Source of the DNA: Sediminicola sp963974715
GTDB taxonomy: Bacteria; Bacteroidota; Bacteroidia; Flavobacteriales; Flavobacteriaceae
Assembly (NCBI GenBank): GCA_963974715.1
Contig: CAXBDK010000001.1
Location: 248,001 to 312,000, forward strand
DNA length: 64,000 nt
Direction: 5' to 3'
Positions within the stretch are counted from its first letter, which is position 1. Each line of letters starts with the position of its first letter. The translations under genes were made by a program, and so were the position numbers. Under the pieces are notes generated by a model that saw nothing but the letters and a program-made list of their open reading frames with translations, had not been told where the DNA came from and did no database searches. Positions 43,319 through 51,181 of this stretch are shown here, in pieces.

Positions 43319-44437
43319 TTAGTCTTCAAGGGAGTCCTTTATGATACCAAGTCTCTTTGCCCGGTTCTCCCAATTTTTGCGGGCCAGCTGTTGGAGGTTC
43401 TCTACATTGTCGCTCTCATCCATGATTTCAAGACCCAGTAATGTTTCAATTACATCTTCCATGGTAACAATACCACTAACGGATCCATATTCATCCACTA
43501 CCAATGCTATATGGGCCCTTTGGGAGATAAATTTTTCAAAAAGTTGGGGAATGGGTTTGTTCCTATCGGTAACCAATATCTCCCTTTTTATATCGGAAAG
43601 GGGAATGTCACCATTATTATTGACCATTTCTTCCAGTACTATATCCTTAAGGACAAAACCCGTAATATTATCCACCCCATCGCTATAAACGGGTATCCTG
43701 GAAAAACGAAGTCGTCTATTGGCCTCGAAGAAGTCTTTTATGGTCATGCTCTCGGGTGCTGTTTTCATCACGGTCCTTGGGGTCATCACGTCCTTTACCC
43801 AGATTTCGTCAAATTGTAGCAGGTTTTTTATGATGGTGGATTCCGACTTTTGGAAAACCCCCTCTTCATGGGCGATATCGGCCATGGCCGTAAAATCTTC
43901 CCGACTAAGGACACTTCCCAAATGCTCCTTGGCGCCTACCAATCTTGTAAATAGTTGTAGCACCCATAAGAGACCGGTCCATTTGAATACCACCACCAGT
44001 AAACGAAGAATTTTTGCGGTAATATTGGCCAATTGTTTCCAATAGGAGGCACCTATTGTCTTGGGAATGATTTCGGAAGCGACCAAGATCAGAATGGTCA
44101 TGACGGTAGAAACAAGACCGATCATCGTATCCTCGGTAAAGGGCAGTCCAAAAATCGTTCGTGGCTCCGAACCGTATAAAGCGGCATAGGCCACCTTTGC
44201 CTGAACGCCTACCAAAATAGCACCTACCGTATGGGCAATGGTATTAAGTGTCAAAATGGCGATCAGTGGTTTGTCCACATCCTTTTTGAGTTCTTCTAGG
44301 AGCAGGGAGAATTTTTTGCCTTCCTTCTTTTTAACATTTATAAAGGTAGGGTTGATGCTCAAAAGTACCGCTTCCAAGATGGAGCAGCTAAAGGAGATCA
44401 ATATGGAGATAAATGCATATAATAGTAAAAGTCCCAT
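43319..44437 (-). CDS. CNNM domain protein with CBS pair (hemolysin-like)
   Basis: A 372-residue membrane protein. The CNNM/DUF21 domain (about residues 1-150, four membrane segments, with FSCSILEAVLLSINP and LVASEIIPKTIG) is followed by a CBS pair (about 205-340, with VKDVMTPRTVM and IPVYSDGVDNITGFV). The C-terminal CorC/HlyC domain seen in longer family members is missing. Relatives are linked to magnesium or cobalt export and, as GldE, to gliding. Without a gldD neighbour I do not call it GldE. Confidence 0.88.
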   Translation of the reverse strand: MGLLLLYAFISILISFSCSILEAVLLSINPTFINVKKKEGKKFSLLLEELKKDVDKPLIAILTLNTIAHTVGAILVGVQAKVAYAALYGSEPRTIFGLPFTEDTMIGLVSTVMTILILVASEIIPKTIGASYWKQLANITAKILRLLVVVFKWTGLLWVLQLFTRLVGAKEHLGSVLSREDFTAMADIAHEEGVFQKSESTIIKNLLQFDEIWVKDVMTPRTVMKTAPESMTIKDFFEANRRLRFSRIPVYSDGVDNITGFVLKDIVLEEMVNNNGDIPLSDIKREILVTDRNKPIPQLFEKFISQRAHIALVVDEYGSVSGIVTMEDVIETLLGLEIMDESDNVENLQQLARKNWENRAKRLGIIKDSLED

Positions 44438-44500
44438 AGGTTTTGAAAATTCTAAGGTATGAAAAAATGTGTAAGCGGCATCCCAAGAGGCGGTCGGATA

Positions 44501-45808
44501 TTATTCAAGAAAGACTTGCTGAAGTGCCTGTCTGATGCGCAAACTGTAAAGGGACCTGTGGTCCCTACTGGGGTATACCCTATTGGAAAGGAAAATAAAT
44601 ACCATTTGGTTTTTTGGGTCTGCCCATACCATTGTTCCCGTAAATCCGGTGTGTCCAAAACTTTCGGGGCTCACCCCAGGAGCTGGGTAGGCTTCGGATA
44701 GTTCCAATTCGGAATTGTTCAGAAGGGGCTTATCAAAGCCCAGTCCCCTATAATTGTCGTTCTCCGGGTATTGTACCCTGGTAAATTCCTTTAACGTATT
44801 CTCCAATATATAGCGCTTTCCACCGTAAGTACCGTAATTCAGGTACATCTGCATCATTTTGGCGACGTCCTCAGCATTTCCAAAGAGTCCTGCATTTCCC
44901 GAAACCCCTCCAAGAAGAGCGGCATTTTCATCATGGACCCAACCCGTTACAAGGGCTTTCCTGAAGAGGGTATCAATTTCAGTGGGAACGGCAGAATTGT
45001 TCAATTTTTTTAACAATGGGGTAAAGCGTAGCGTTTTTGCCCCAATTGGCCCGTAAAAAGTTTCCTCCAGATAGGTTTCATAATCCTCCCCCGTTAAATT
45101 TTCTATGATTTGCGGGAATAACAGAAATGCCAGTCCGGAATATTTGTATTTCTTGTCCTCCGAAACCTCCGATCGATTTATATGGCGGTACATTTTTCTA
45201 TTAAAGCGATTTTTTATGAAGAGATTGTCATAAGCTTGTTTGTTAAAGCGTCGTTTGGAACTGCTTTTGATAAACCTTTTTTTGGGACGGCCCTCACGCA
45301 TGGCCTCCGATAAAAAGACGATATAAGGTTCTAGGCCGGCTTGATGACTGAGTATTTGCCGGAGCGTTAGGTCTTTTTTCCCCTTTCTACGGCCCCAAGG
45401 TTTCCAATAGGTGCTGAAGGGTACATCCAAATGGAGTTTTCCCTCATCGTATAGTTTCATAATGGCAGGTAAGGGACCCAATATTTTTGTGACGGAAGCC
45501 AGGTCATAAACATCGGATAGCACAACCGGGCGGATGCTATCATACGTATGATGGCCAAATGCTTTGTGAAAAATAATAGTATCGTTTTGTGCCACCAAAA
45601 GCTGAGCTCCAGGGAACGATTTATTTGTTATACCGATTGTTATAATACTATCGATCGTTTCAGAACGTCTTTTATTAATTGAATCTTTAATTCCGGTAAT
45701 GGGGTTCAAACCATTTTCTTTCAGGTATTTATTTTCACTATTTTGGGACTGTGCTATCCAACAGACCAAAAATAGACCGGAAAGTATAAATTGACTTCTA
45801 ATTTTCAT
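44501..45808 (-). CDS. Exported serine hydrolase of the beta-lactamase/PBP4-like family
   Basis: A 435-residue secreted protein with signal MKIRSQFILSGLFLVCWIAQS. The S-x-x-K nucleophile is in LASVTKILG near residue 104, the Tyr of the YxN box is in KYSGLAFL near 220, and the third box is HTG in GHTGFTG, where class C enzymes have KTG. The catalytic domain covers about residues 55-430. Family members include esterases, D-aminopeptidases and peptidoglycan hydrolases. A true beta-lactamase role cannot be claimed. It follows the DinB-like gene by 10 bases and is probably transcribed with it. Confidence 0.85.
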   Translation of the reverse strand: MKIRSQFILSGLFLVCWIAQSQNSENKYLKENGLNPITGIKDSINKRRSETIDSIITIGITNKSFPGAQLLVAQNDTIIFHKAFGHHTYDSIRPVVLSDVYDLASVTKILGPLPAIMKLYDEGKLHLDVPFSTYWKPWGRRKGKKDLTLRQILSHQAGLEPYIVFLSEAMREGRPKKRFIKSSSKRRFNKQAYDNLFIKNRFNRKMYRHINRSEVSEDKKYKYSGLAFLLFPQIIENLTGEDYETYLEETFYGPIGAKTLRFTPLLKKLNNSAVPTEIDTLFRKALVTGWVHDENAALLGGVSGNAGLFGNAEDVAKMMQMYLNYGTYGGKRYILENTLKEFTRVQYPENDNYRGLGFDKPLLNNSELELSEAYPAPGVSPESFGHTGFTGTMVWADPKNQMVFIFLSNRVYPSRDHRSLYSLRIRQALQQVFLE

Positions 45809-45818
45809 GATATTAAAA

Positions 45819-46322
45819 TTACCACCCTATGTATTTAGGAGGTTCCACATTGTTAAGGTTAAGGTAAACGATCAATTGCCCTCTGTGGTGGGTAACATGG
45901 TCCTGCAGTAGGTTCAACATCTGTAATTTTGTCTTTTCTCCGGCAAAAAATTCCACAGGGGTATTCAGCTCTTGTGGTGGAAAGGCCTTTACCGCTTCCG
46001 AAACTAGGTCGAATGCCTCCGTTAAATTGGTAATGGTCTGTTCCTTTACATTGCGATCGATGACAATGGTACCTTCCTTCTTGTTAAAATAACTGTTTCC
46101 CAACCATTCCATGTTTTGTTGAATGTGCTGTAGCTGTTCCTTAAAGCTCATTTCACGTTCGGTGGGCTTATAGTCGTATTTTTCGACGGGCATGGCCCGG
46201 GCGACTTCGATGAGGTAATTTTTTGAGTGCTCCCATTTCTCTAGAAAGTTGGGAATCGTTTGGTCCTGGGCGTACGTTCCGATGGACAATAGAAGGGCAA
46301 GCAGACTTATATATTTTTTCAT
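45819..46322 (-). CDS. Secreted DinB-like protein
   Basis: A 167-residue four-helix DinB/YfiT superfamily protein with a signal peptide (MKKYISLLALLLSIGTYAQ). The metal-binding histidines are in KEQLQHIQQNM and LLQDHVTHHRGQL. Cytoplasmic relatives act as thiol-dependent transferases. Here the export signal puts it in the periplasm, and the substrate is unknown. I chose the ATG at 46322 because it gives the signal peptide. An ATG at 46334 adds four residues. Confidence 0.85.
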   Translation of the reverse strand: MKKYISLLALLLSIGTYAQDQTIPNFLEKWEHSKNYLIEVARAMPVEKYDYKPTEREMSFKEQLQHIQQNMEWLGNSYFNKKEGTIVIDRNVKEQTITNLTEAFDLVSEAVKAFPPQELNTPVEFFAGEKTKLQMLNLLQDHVTHHRGQLIVYLNLNNVEPPKYIGW

Positions 46323-46360
46323 GATCGGTCCCATATATTGAAATAGTCGGCAAAATAACC

Positions 46361-46397
46361 AAAAAAGTCATTGAAGGCGATCTTCAATGACTTTTTT
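46361..46397 (-). terminator. Strong symmetric terminator
   Basis: AAAAAAGTCATTGAAG (46361-46376), loop GCGAT, and its exact complement (46382-46397) form a 16-bp stem with A and T tails on both sides. On the minus strand it ends the transcript that would carry the 27-residue frame at 46517-46600. It lies 38 bases upstream of the DinB gene. Confidence 0.85.
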
Positions 46398-46516
46398 GTT
46401 GTGTTTATACAAATTACCGTTAAATGGCCATCATTTGGAACTGTTGAACCGTAATCCGCCCTCGCACCATATGGGACTTTGTTGTGAATGGTGCAAAGAA
46501 ACGTATGTGGTCGGTG

Positions 46517-46600
46517 CTATTTAACGCCCATGCTCCAATACCTTCCCAAGGTAATCAATGCAATTCCGAGAAATCCGAGTATTTTTTTCATGATTTTCAT
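46517..46600 (-). CDS. Putative 27-residue membrane peptide
   Basis: A 28-codon frame starting MKIMKKILGFLGIALITLG and ending RYWSMGVK. The two basic clusters flanking a hydrophobic core of about 12 residues fit a single membrane-inserted helix. A TACCTTTG box (minus strand 46641-46634) lies 33 bases upstream, and a strong terminator follows at 46397-46361. Promoter, frame and terminator form one unit of about 270 bases. A second ATG lies three codons in. I do not recognise the peptide. A toxin-like or small regulatory membrane peptide are options only. Confidence 0.5.
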   Translation of the reverse strand: MKIMKKILGFLGIALITLGRYWSMGVK

Positions 46601-46633
46601 AACCGTAAGACTTTTATAAGTTCCATTATAGGT

Positions 46634-46641
46634 CAAAGGTA
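46634..46641 (-). promoter_or_regulatory. -7 box of the 27-residue peptide unit
   Basis: TACCTTTG on the minus strand (46641-46634) fully matches TAnnTTTG. At -33 there is TGG in place of TTG (20-base spacer). Confidence 0.45.
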
Positions 46642-46715
46642 GTATCGAAAACCCTGCTATACCACTCCTGAATGTTCAGATCAATGTGCTATTTTACCCC
46701 AAATCAAAATGAAAT

Positions 46716-47693
46716 CTATGATTGTAATAATTTTGCGGCATCCTTGGCGAAATAACTGGCAATGATGTTGGCTCCTGCCCTTTTAATGGCCAGTAGTTGT
46801 TCCATCATCACGGCATCATGGTCCAGCCATCCTTTTTCCGCTGCCGCCTTCACCATAGCGTACTCGCCGGAAACCTGATAGACGGCGACCGGGACATTGA
46901 CGGAATCTTTTATTTCCCGTACAATGTCCAGATAACAAAGGCCTGGTTTGATCATCACGATATCGGCACCCTCTTCTATGTCCATAGCGGTCTCCCTAAT
47001 GGCCTCAGATCGGTTGGCGGGATCCATTTGATAGGTCTTCTTATCCCCGAAACCTGGTGCGGAATCAAGGGCATCACGGAAGGGCCCGTAGAAGGCACTT
47101 GCATATTTGGCACTATAGCTCATAATGCCCGTATCGGTAAAGCCCTCGTCTTCCAGTAGTTCCCGTATGGAGAATATCCTACCGTCCATCATATCACTGG
47201 GCGCTACAAAATCGGCCCCGGCCTTGGCATGGGAAAGGGCCATTTCGGAAAGTACTTCCACAGTGGCGTCATTAAGGATTTTCCCGTTCTCTACCAAACC
47301 ATCATGCCCGTAAGAGGAATAGGGGTCCAATGCCACATCGGTCATGACGACCATTTCTGGATATTTTTCTTTTACCCTTTTTACCGCACGCTGCATTAGG
47401 CCGTTGGGATTGAGCGCCTCCGTGCCCTTATTGTCCTTTAGGTTGTCAGGTACTTTTACGAACAGGAGAACCGAGCGAAGTCCCAATGCCCACAGTTCGG
47501 ACACTTCCTTTTCCAAAAGGTCGAGACTGAACCGATAATAATTGGGCATGGAGGCTATCTCCTCTTTTATACCCGTTCCCTCTACCACAAAAAGGGGCAC
47601 AAGAAAATCGTTCGGTGAAAGGATGTTTTCGCGAACCAATGACCTGAGGGTCTCGGTTGTCCGTAGACGTCTATTTCTTCTTAATGGGTACAT
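46716..47693 (-). CDS. hemB: Porphobilinogen synthase
   Basis: A 325-residue enzyme that joins two 5-aminolevulinate molecules. The two active-site lysines are in MSYSAKYASAFYGPF and VMIKPGLCYLDI. The metal-site segment reads VALDPYSSYGHDG, with Asp where zinc enzymes have cysteines, so this is the magnesium-dependent type. It ends the hem gene run, 85 bases after hemF. Confidence 0.97.
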   Translation of the reverse strand: MYPLRRNRRLRTTETLRSLVRENILSPNDFLVPLFVVEGTGIKEEIASMPNYYRFSLDLLEKEVSELWALGLRSVLLFVKVPDNLKDNKGTEALNPNGLMQRAVKRVKEKYPEMVVMTDVALDPYSSYGHDGLVENGKILNDATVEVLSEMALSHAKAGADFVAPSDMMDGRIFSIRELLEDEGFTDTGIMSYSAKYASAFYGPFRDALDSAPGFGDKKTYQMDPANRSEAIRETAMDIEEGADIVMIKPGLCYLDIVREIKDSVNVPVAVYQVSGEYAMVKAAAEKGWLDHDAVMMEQLLAIKRAGANIIASYFAKDAAKLLQS

Positions 47694-47778
47694 GTATATT
47701 TTTTTTTAATATTTAACGCGTTAACTAAGATTTATGATGCACTGATTGTATCTACCTATTTCGGCCAATGCCTCCGTT

Positions 47779-48681
47779 TTAGGTCCATTGTTTGGGCGAC
47801 CGAAGGACCTCTATTAGCCGCGCTTCCTCACTCCCTTGCGGTGGATGGTGGTCATACACCCATTGCACCTTCGGCGGGAGGCTCATCAAGATGCTTTCGA
47901 TGCGGCCATTGGTCCGTAGGCCAAAAAGCGTACCCTTGTCGTGTACTAGGTTGAACTCCACATAACGTCCCCGACGTATCTCTTGCCAAGTACGTTGTTC
48001 CGCAGTGAATGGAAGATCCTTTCTTTTTGTAACGATTGGTATATAAGCTTCCAAAAAGCTGTTGCCCACGGTAGAAACAAAATTGAACCACTGATCCATC
48101 CCTCTATTTTCGGTGGCTTTGCAATAGTCAAAAAAGAGCCCCCCTATTCCCCTTGCCTCTTCCCTATGTGCATTCCAAAAATAGTGGTCGCATTTTTGCT
48201 TGAACTGCGGATAAAAATCCGGATCATGGGCGTCACAGGCTTTTTTACAGGTCCTGTGGAAGTGTATTGCATCCTCATCGAACAAATAATAGGGTGTAAG
48301 GTCCTGTCCGCCCCCAAACCACTGGTCCACAAGTTTTCCTTGGGCATCGTACATTTCAAAATACCGCCAGTTGGCATGTACGGTGGGAACCATGGGATTG
48401 GTCGGGTGCAGTACCAAACTTAGCCCACAGGCAAAAAAATCGGCATCGGTGACCCCAAAATAGGTCTGCATACTCTCGGGAAGGGCACCATGTACTTTGG
48501 AAATGTTCACTCCCCCTTTTTCAAATACCCTTCCATTTTCGATAACCCGTGAGCGGCCGCCCCCCCCTTCGGCCCTTTCCCAAAGATCCTCCTTAAATTT
48601 TGCCTTTCCGTCCTCTTGTTCCAGCGACTGTGTGATACGGTCCTGCAAATTTACGATATAGTTGTAGAATAGCTCTTTCAT
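47779..48681 (-). CDS. hemF: Oxygen-dependent coproporphyrinogen III oxidase
   Basis: A 300-residue enzyme that uses oxygen to turn coproporphyrinogen III into protoporphyrinogen IX. Family motifs are KGGVNISKVHG near 57, HPTNPMVPTVHANWRYFE near 94, WFGGGQDLTPYY near 125 and EFNLVHDKGTLFGL near 247. I chose the ATG at 48681 (MKELFYNYIVN). An earlier ATG at 48705 adds eight residues. The oxygen-dependent form fits an aerobe. Confidence 0.96.
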   Translation of the reverse strand: MKELFYNYIVNLQDRITQSLEQEDGKAKFKEDLWERAEGGGGRSRVIENGRVFEKGGVNISKVHGALPESMQTYFGVTDADFFACGLSLVLHPTNPMVPTVHANWRYFEMYDAQGKLVDQWFGGGQDLTPYYLFDEDAIHFHRTCKKACDAHDPDFYPQFKQKCDHYFWNAHREEARGIGGLFFDYCKATENRGMDQWFNFVSTVGNSFLEAYIPIVTKRKDLPFTAEQRTWQEIRRGRYVEFNLVHDKGTLFGLRTNGRIESILMSLPPKVQWVYDHHPPQGSEEARLIEVLRSPKQWT

Positions 48682-48726
48682 CTTACTGGTATGGCACTTC
48701 CACAATGATGGTGGAAATTATCATAA

Positions 48727-49779
48727 TTAGCTTTTTTGAATATCGGCATCCTTGCTTTTGTATTCCTTGACCGCTTCCACAAAGGCGCGGGCATTGTCCA
48801 AGGGTATGTTTGGCAGGATTCCATGGCCAAGATTTACGATGTACCTGTCCTTTCCAAACTCATCGATCATTTCGGTGACCATCTTTTTTATTTCGGATGG
48901 TGGGGATAATAGGCGTGAGGGATCGAAATTGCCCTGAAGGGTAATTTTCCCCCCGGTAAGGTAACGTGCGTTGTGCGGGGAACAGGTCCAATCGATTCCC
49001 AGGGCGGCGGCTCCCGACTTGGACATTCCTTCCAATGCGAACCAACATCCCTTCCCAAAAGCGATCACGGGGGTAATATCCTTCAATGCGTCGATGATCT
49101 GTTGTATATAATACCAAGAGAATGCCTGATAATCGGTAGGGGATAGCATTCCGCCCCAAGAATCGAAAACCTGTACGGCGTTTACTCCCGCGGCCACTTT
49201 TGCCTTGAGATAGGCAATGGTGGTGTCGGTTATCTTTTGCAATAGCGCATGTGCAACCAATGGTTGGGTAAAGCAGAGTTCTTTGGCCTTGTCGAAGTTT
49301 TTGCTCCCCTGCCCCTGTACGCAATAGCACAGTATGGTCCATGGAGAACCTGCAAAGCCTATAAGGGGAATACTGTCGTTCAGTTTTTCCTTGGTCATTT
49401 TTATGGCCTCCATCACATATCCCAGGGAATCTTGGACATCGGGGACCAAGACCTTTTCCAGATCTTTTTCGGTACGGATGGGGCGGGGCAGGTAGGGACC
49501 AAAATTGGATTTCATTTCCACTTCGATGTTCATGGCCTGAGGGACTACCAAAATGTCGGAGAAGAGGATGGCAGCATCCATGCCAAACCTTCTAATGGGC
49601 TGTACGGTAATCTCGGAAGCCAGTTCCGGAGTTTGACATCTGGTAAAGAAGTCGTATTTTTCCTTTAATGCCATAAATTCTGGAAGGTACCTTCCCGCTT
49701 GGCGCATCATCCATACTGGGGGCCTTTCCACTGTTTCCCCTTTTAATGCCCTTAGGAACAAATCGTTGTTTAATATCAT
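48727..49779 (-). CDS. hemE: Uroporphyrinogen decarboxylase
   Basis: A 350-residue cytoplasmic enzyme that removes four carboxyl groups from uroporphyrinogen III. The N-terminal signature RPPVWMMRQAGRYLPEF and the IGFAGSPWTILCY segment are clear. The essential Asp lies in DAAILFSDILVVPQA. It lies 27 bases after hemD. Confidence 0.97.
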   Translation of the reverse strand: MILNNDLFLRALKGETVERPPVWMMRQAGRYLPEFMALKEKYDFFTRCQTPELASEITVQPIRRFGMDAAILFSDILVVPQAMNIEVEMKSNFGPYLPRPIRTEKDLEKVLVPDVQDSLGYVMEAIKMTKEKLNDSIPLIGFAGSPWTILCYCVQGQGSKNFDKAKELCFTQPLVAHALLQKITDTTIAYLKAKVAAGVNAVQVFDSWGGMLSPTDYQAFSWYYIQQIIDALKDITPVIAFGKGCWFALEGMSKSGAAALGIDWTCSPHNARYLTGGKITLQGNFDPSRLLSPPSEIKKMVTEMIDEFGKDRYIVNLGHGILPNIPLDNARAFVEAVKEYKSKDADIQKS

Positions 49780-49806
49780 AGCTGTTATATTGTTGTTGTC
49801 CGGAAA

Positions 49807-50484
49807 TTATCCAAGACCGTTTATATTCATTTTTTTGATGACTTGCACCAATACGTTTTCAATGCTGGGCCTGTTGGCCACTATTACCGAGCCCGTATAT
49901 TCCCGTGCCACCGCTCCCGTGGTATCGCCAATACAGAATGCCGTGGTAAAGGCCAGGGTATTTAAGGAGGCATGGCTAACAACGGCAGAAGGGCTAAAAA
50001 ACAGTACTCCATTGAATTTCCTATCGAACTTTTTGGGACAAAGTCGGGTTTTATATACCTGCAGTTCCTTGAATGCAACGGAATGCTGTTTCAATATGGT
50101 AGGCAGTTCATCCCTCCTTTTATCGCCACATAGAAACAGAAAGTTCCTATTGGAATGTTTGTCCACCAATTTCTTGGCGAGTTCCGAAGCTTTATCACCG
50201 CTTTCCACCACTTCTAGATGTTGCTTTTCTAACATGGCCCTTGTTTTTTCGCCCACGCAATAGATACGATAGTCGGATCTTTTTTGGGTCTTTGGATGCG
50301 CCAGCTTATCCAAAAAGGCATTTACGGCATTTTTGCTGCTGAGAATGATATCCAATGCCCCTTTTTCCAGATCAAAATCCATCATGCTGACCTGTATGGC
50401 ATCGTATTCCACTAAGCCCACATTGGCATTGGTCAATAGCGATCGCTGCGGGAGGGTCAGTATTTTAGTCGATAGAACTGTCAT
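49807..50484 (-). CDS. hemD: Uroporphyrinogen-III synthase
   Basis: A 225-residue two-domain enzyme that closes hydroxymethylbilane with inversion of ring D. The sequence is weakly conserved as usual, but the start VLSTKILTLPQRS, DIILSSKNAVNAFL, IYCVGEKTRAML and FFSPSAVVSH are typical of the Bacteroidota form. The ATG at 50484 lies 20 bases inside the end of trkA, so the two frames overlap and are probably coupled. Confidence 0.88.
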   Translation of the reverse strand: MTVLSTKILTLPQRSLLTNANVGLVEYDAIQVSMMDFDLEKGALDIILSSKNAVNAFLDKLAHPKTQKRSDYRIYCVGEKTRAMLEKQHLEVVESGDKASELAKKLVDKHSNRNFLFLCGDKRRDELPTILKQHSVAFKELQVYKTRLCPKKFDRKFNGVLFFSPSAVVSHASLNTLAFTTAFCIGDTTGAVAREYTGSVIVANRPSIENVLVQVIKKMNINGLG

Positions 50485-51169
50485 GTATCTTGTTCAGGTA
50501 ATTCTTGATATCGCTGTCCTTTCCAAATACCACCAATACATCCTCCTCCTCCAATACGGTATCGGGTTTTGGCGTCCCCAACACCACATCTTTCATATAA
50601 CTATGGCCCAAAATATTTTTTTGTTTCTGTTTGCGGATGATGGTGATGATGTTCAGTTGGGTATTTTTTCTAAAATTGGACTCCAAAATGGTCTTGCCCA
50701 CAAGATCTTGTAGGAGGGCCACCTCGGAAACAAGATAGTCCTTATCTATTTCAAAATTATCTATACTGCCCTTTAGGTTTATTTTTTTGGTAAACCGTTC
50801 GGCATATTCCCTTTCCGGATGTACGATCATATCCACTCCCATGGCGTTGAGGATGGTATCTTCCACTGCTGAGGAAGCCCTTGCTATTATTTTGGCGGTG
50901 GTAAGTTTTTTGACAATGGCGGTACTAAGAATTGCCGCTCCGTTGCGGTCCCCTATGGCAATGATCACCATATCGGTATTTTTCATGGGAAGGGAGGCGT
51001 AGGCATTTTCATTACGGGCGTCAAAGGAAATGGCGTGGGCCACCTTGTTTTTCACCTGTTCGATCTTTTCCATATCCATATCGGCCGCAATTACCTCATT
51101 ACCGGTATCCGAGAGGTTGACCGCCAACGACATTCCAAAATTTCCCAAACCTATAATAATAATTTTCAT
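50465..51169 (-). CDS. trkA: Potassium uptake regulator TrkA/KtrA (RCK protein)
   Basis: A 234-residue cytoplasmic gating subunit. The RCK-N Rossmann domain (about residues 1-125) has the nucleotide motif IIIGLGNFGMSLA and the acidic end EVIAADMDMEK. The RCK-C domain (about 145-225) follows. The one-unit length matches KtrA-type, not the duplicated E. coli TrkA. It would bind NAD(H) or ATP/ADP and control the channel encoded next to it. Confidence 0.92.
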   Translation of the reverse strand: MKIIIIGLGNFGMSLAVNLSDTGNEVIAADMDMEKIEQVKNKVAHAISFDARNENAYASLPMKNTDMVIIAIGDRNGAAILSTAIVKKLTTAKIIARASSAVEDTILNAMGVDMIVHPEREYAERFTKKINLKGSIDNFEIDKDYLVSEVALLQDLVGKTILESNFRKNTQLNIITIIRKQKQKNILGHSYMKDVVLGTPKPDTVLEEEDVLVVFGKDSDIKNYLNKIHDSSID

Positions 51170-51181
51170 GAGCAGCTTGTT

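Noticed and set aside
43319..44437. Calling the CNNM/CBS protein GldE
   Set aside because: GldE is a CNNM relative, but gldD is not beside this gene and the C-terminal transporter-associated domain is missing. The general name is safer.
45819..46322. DNA-damage role for the DinB-like protein
   Set aside because: It is not the DinB polymerase, and it has a signal peptide, so a DNA repair role is not supported.
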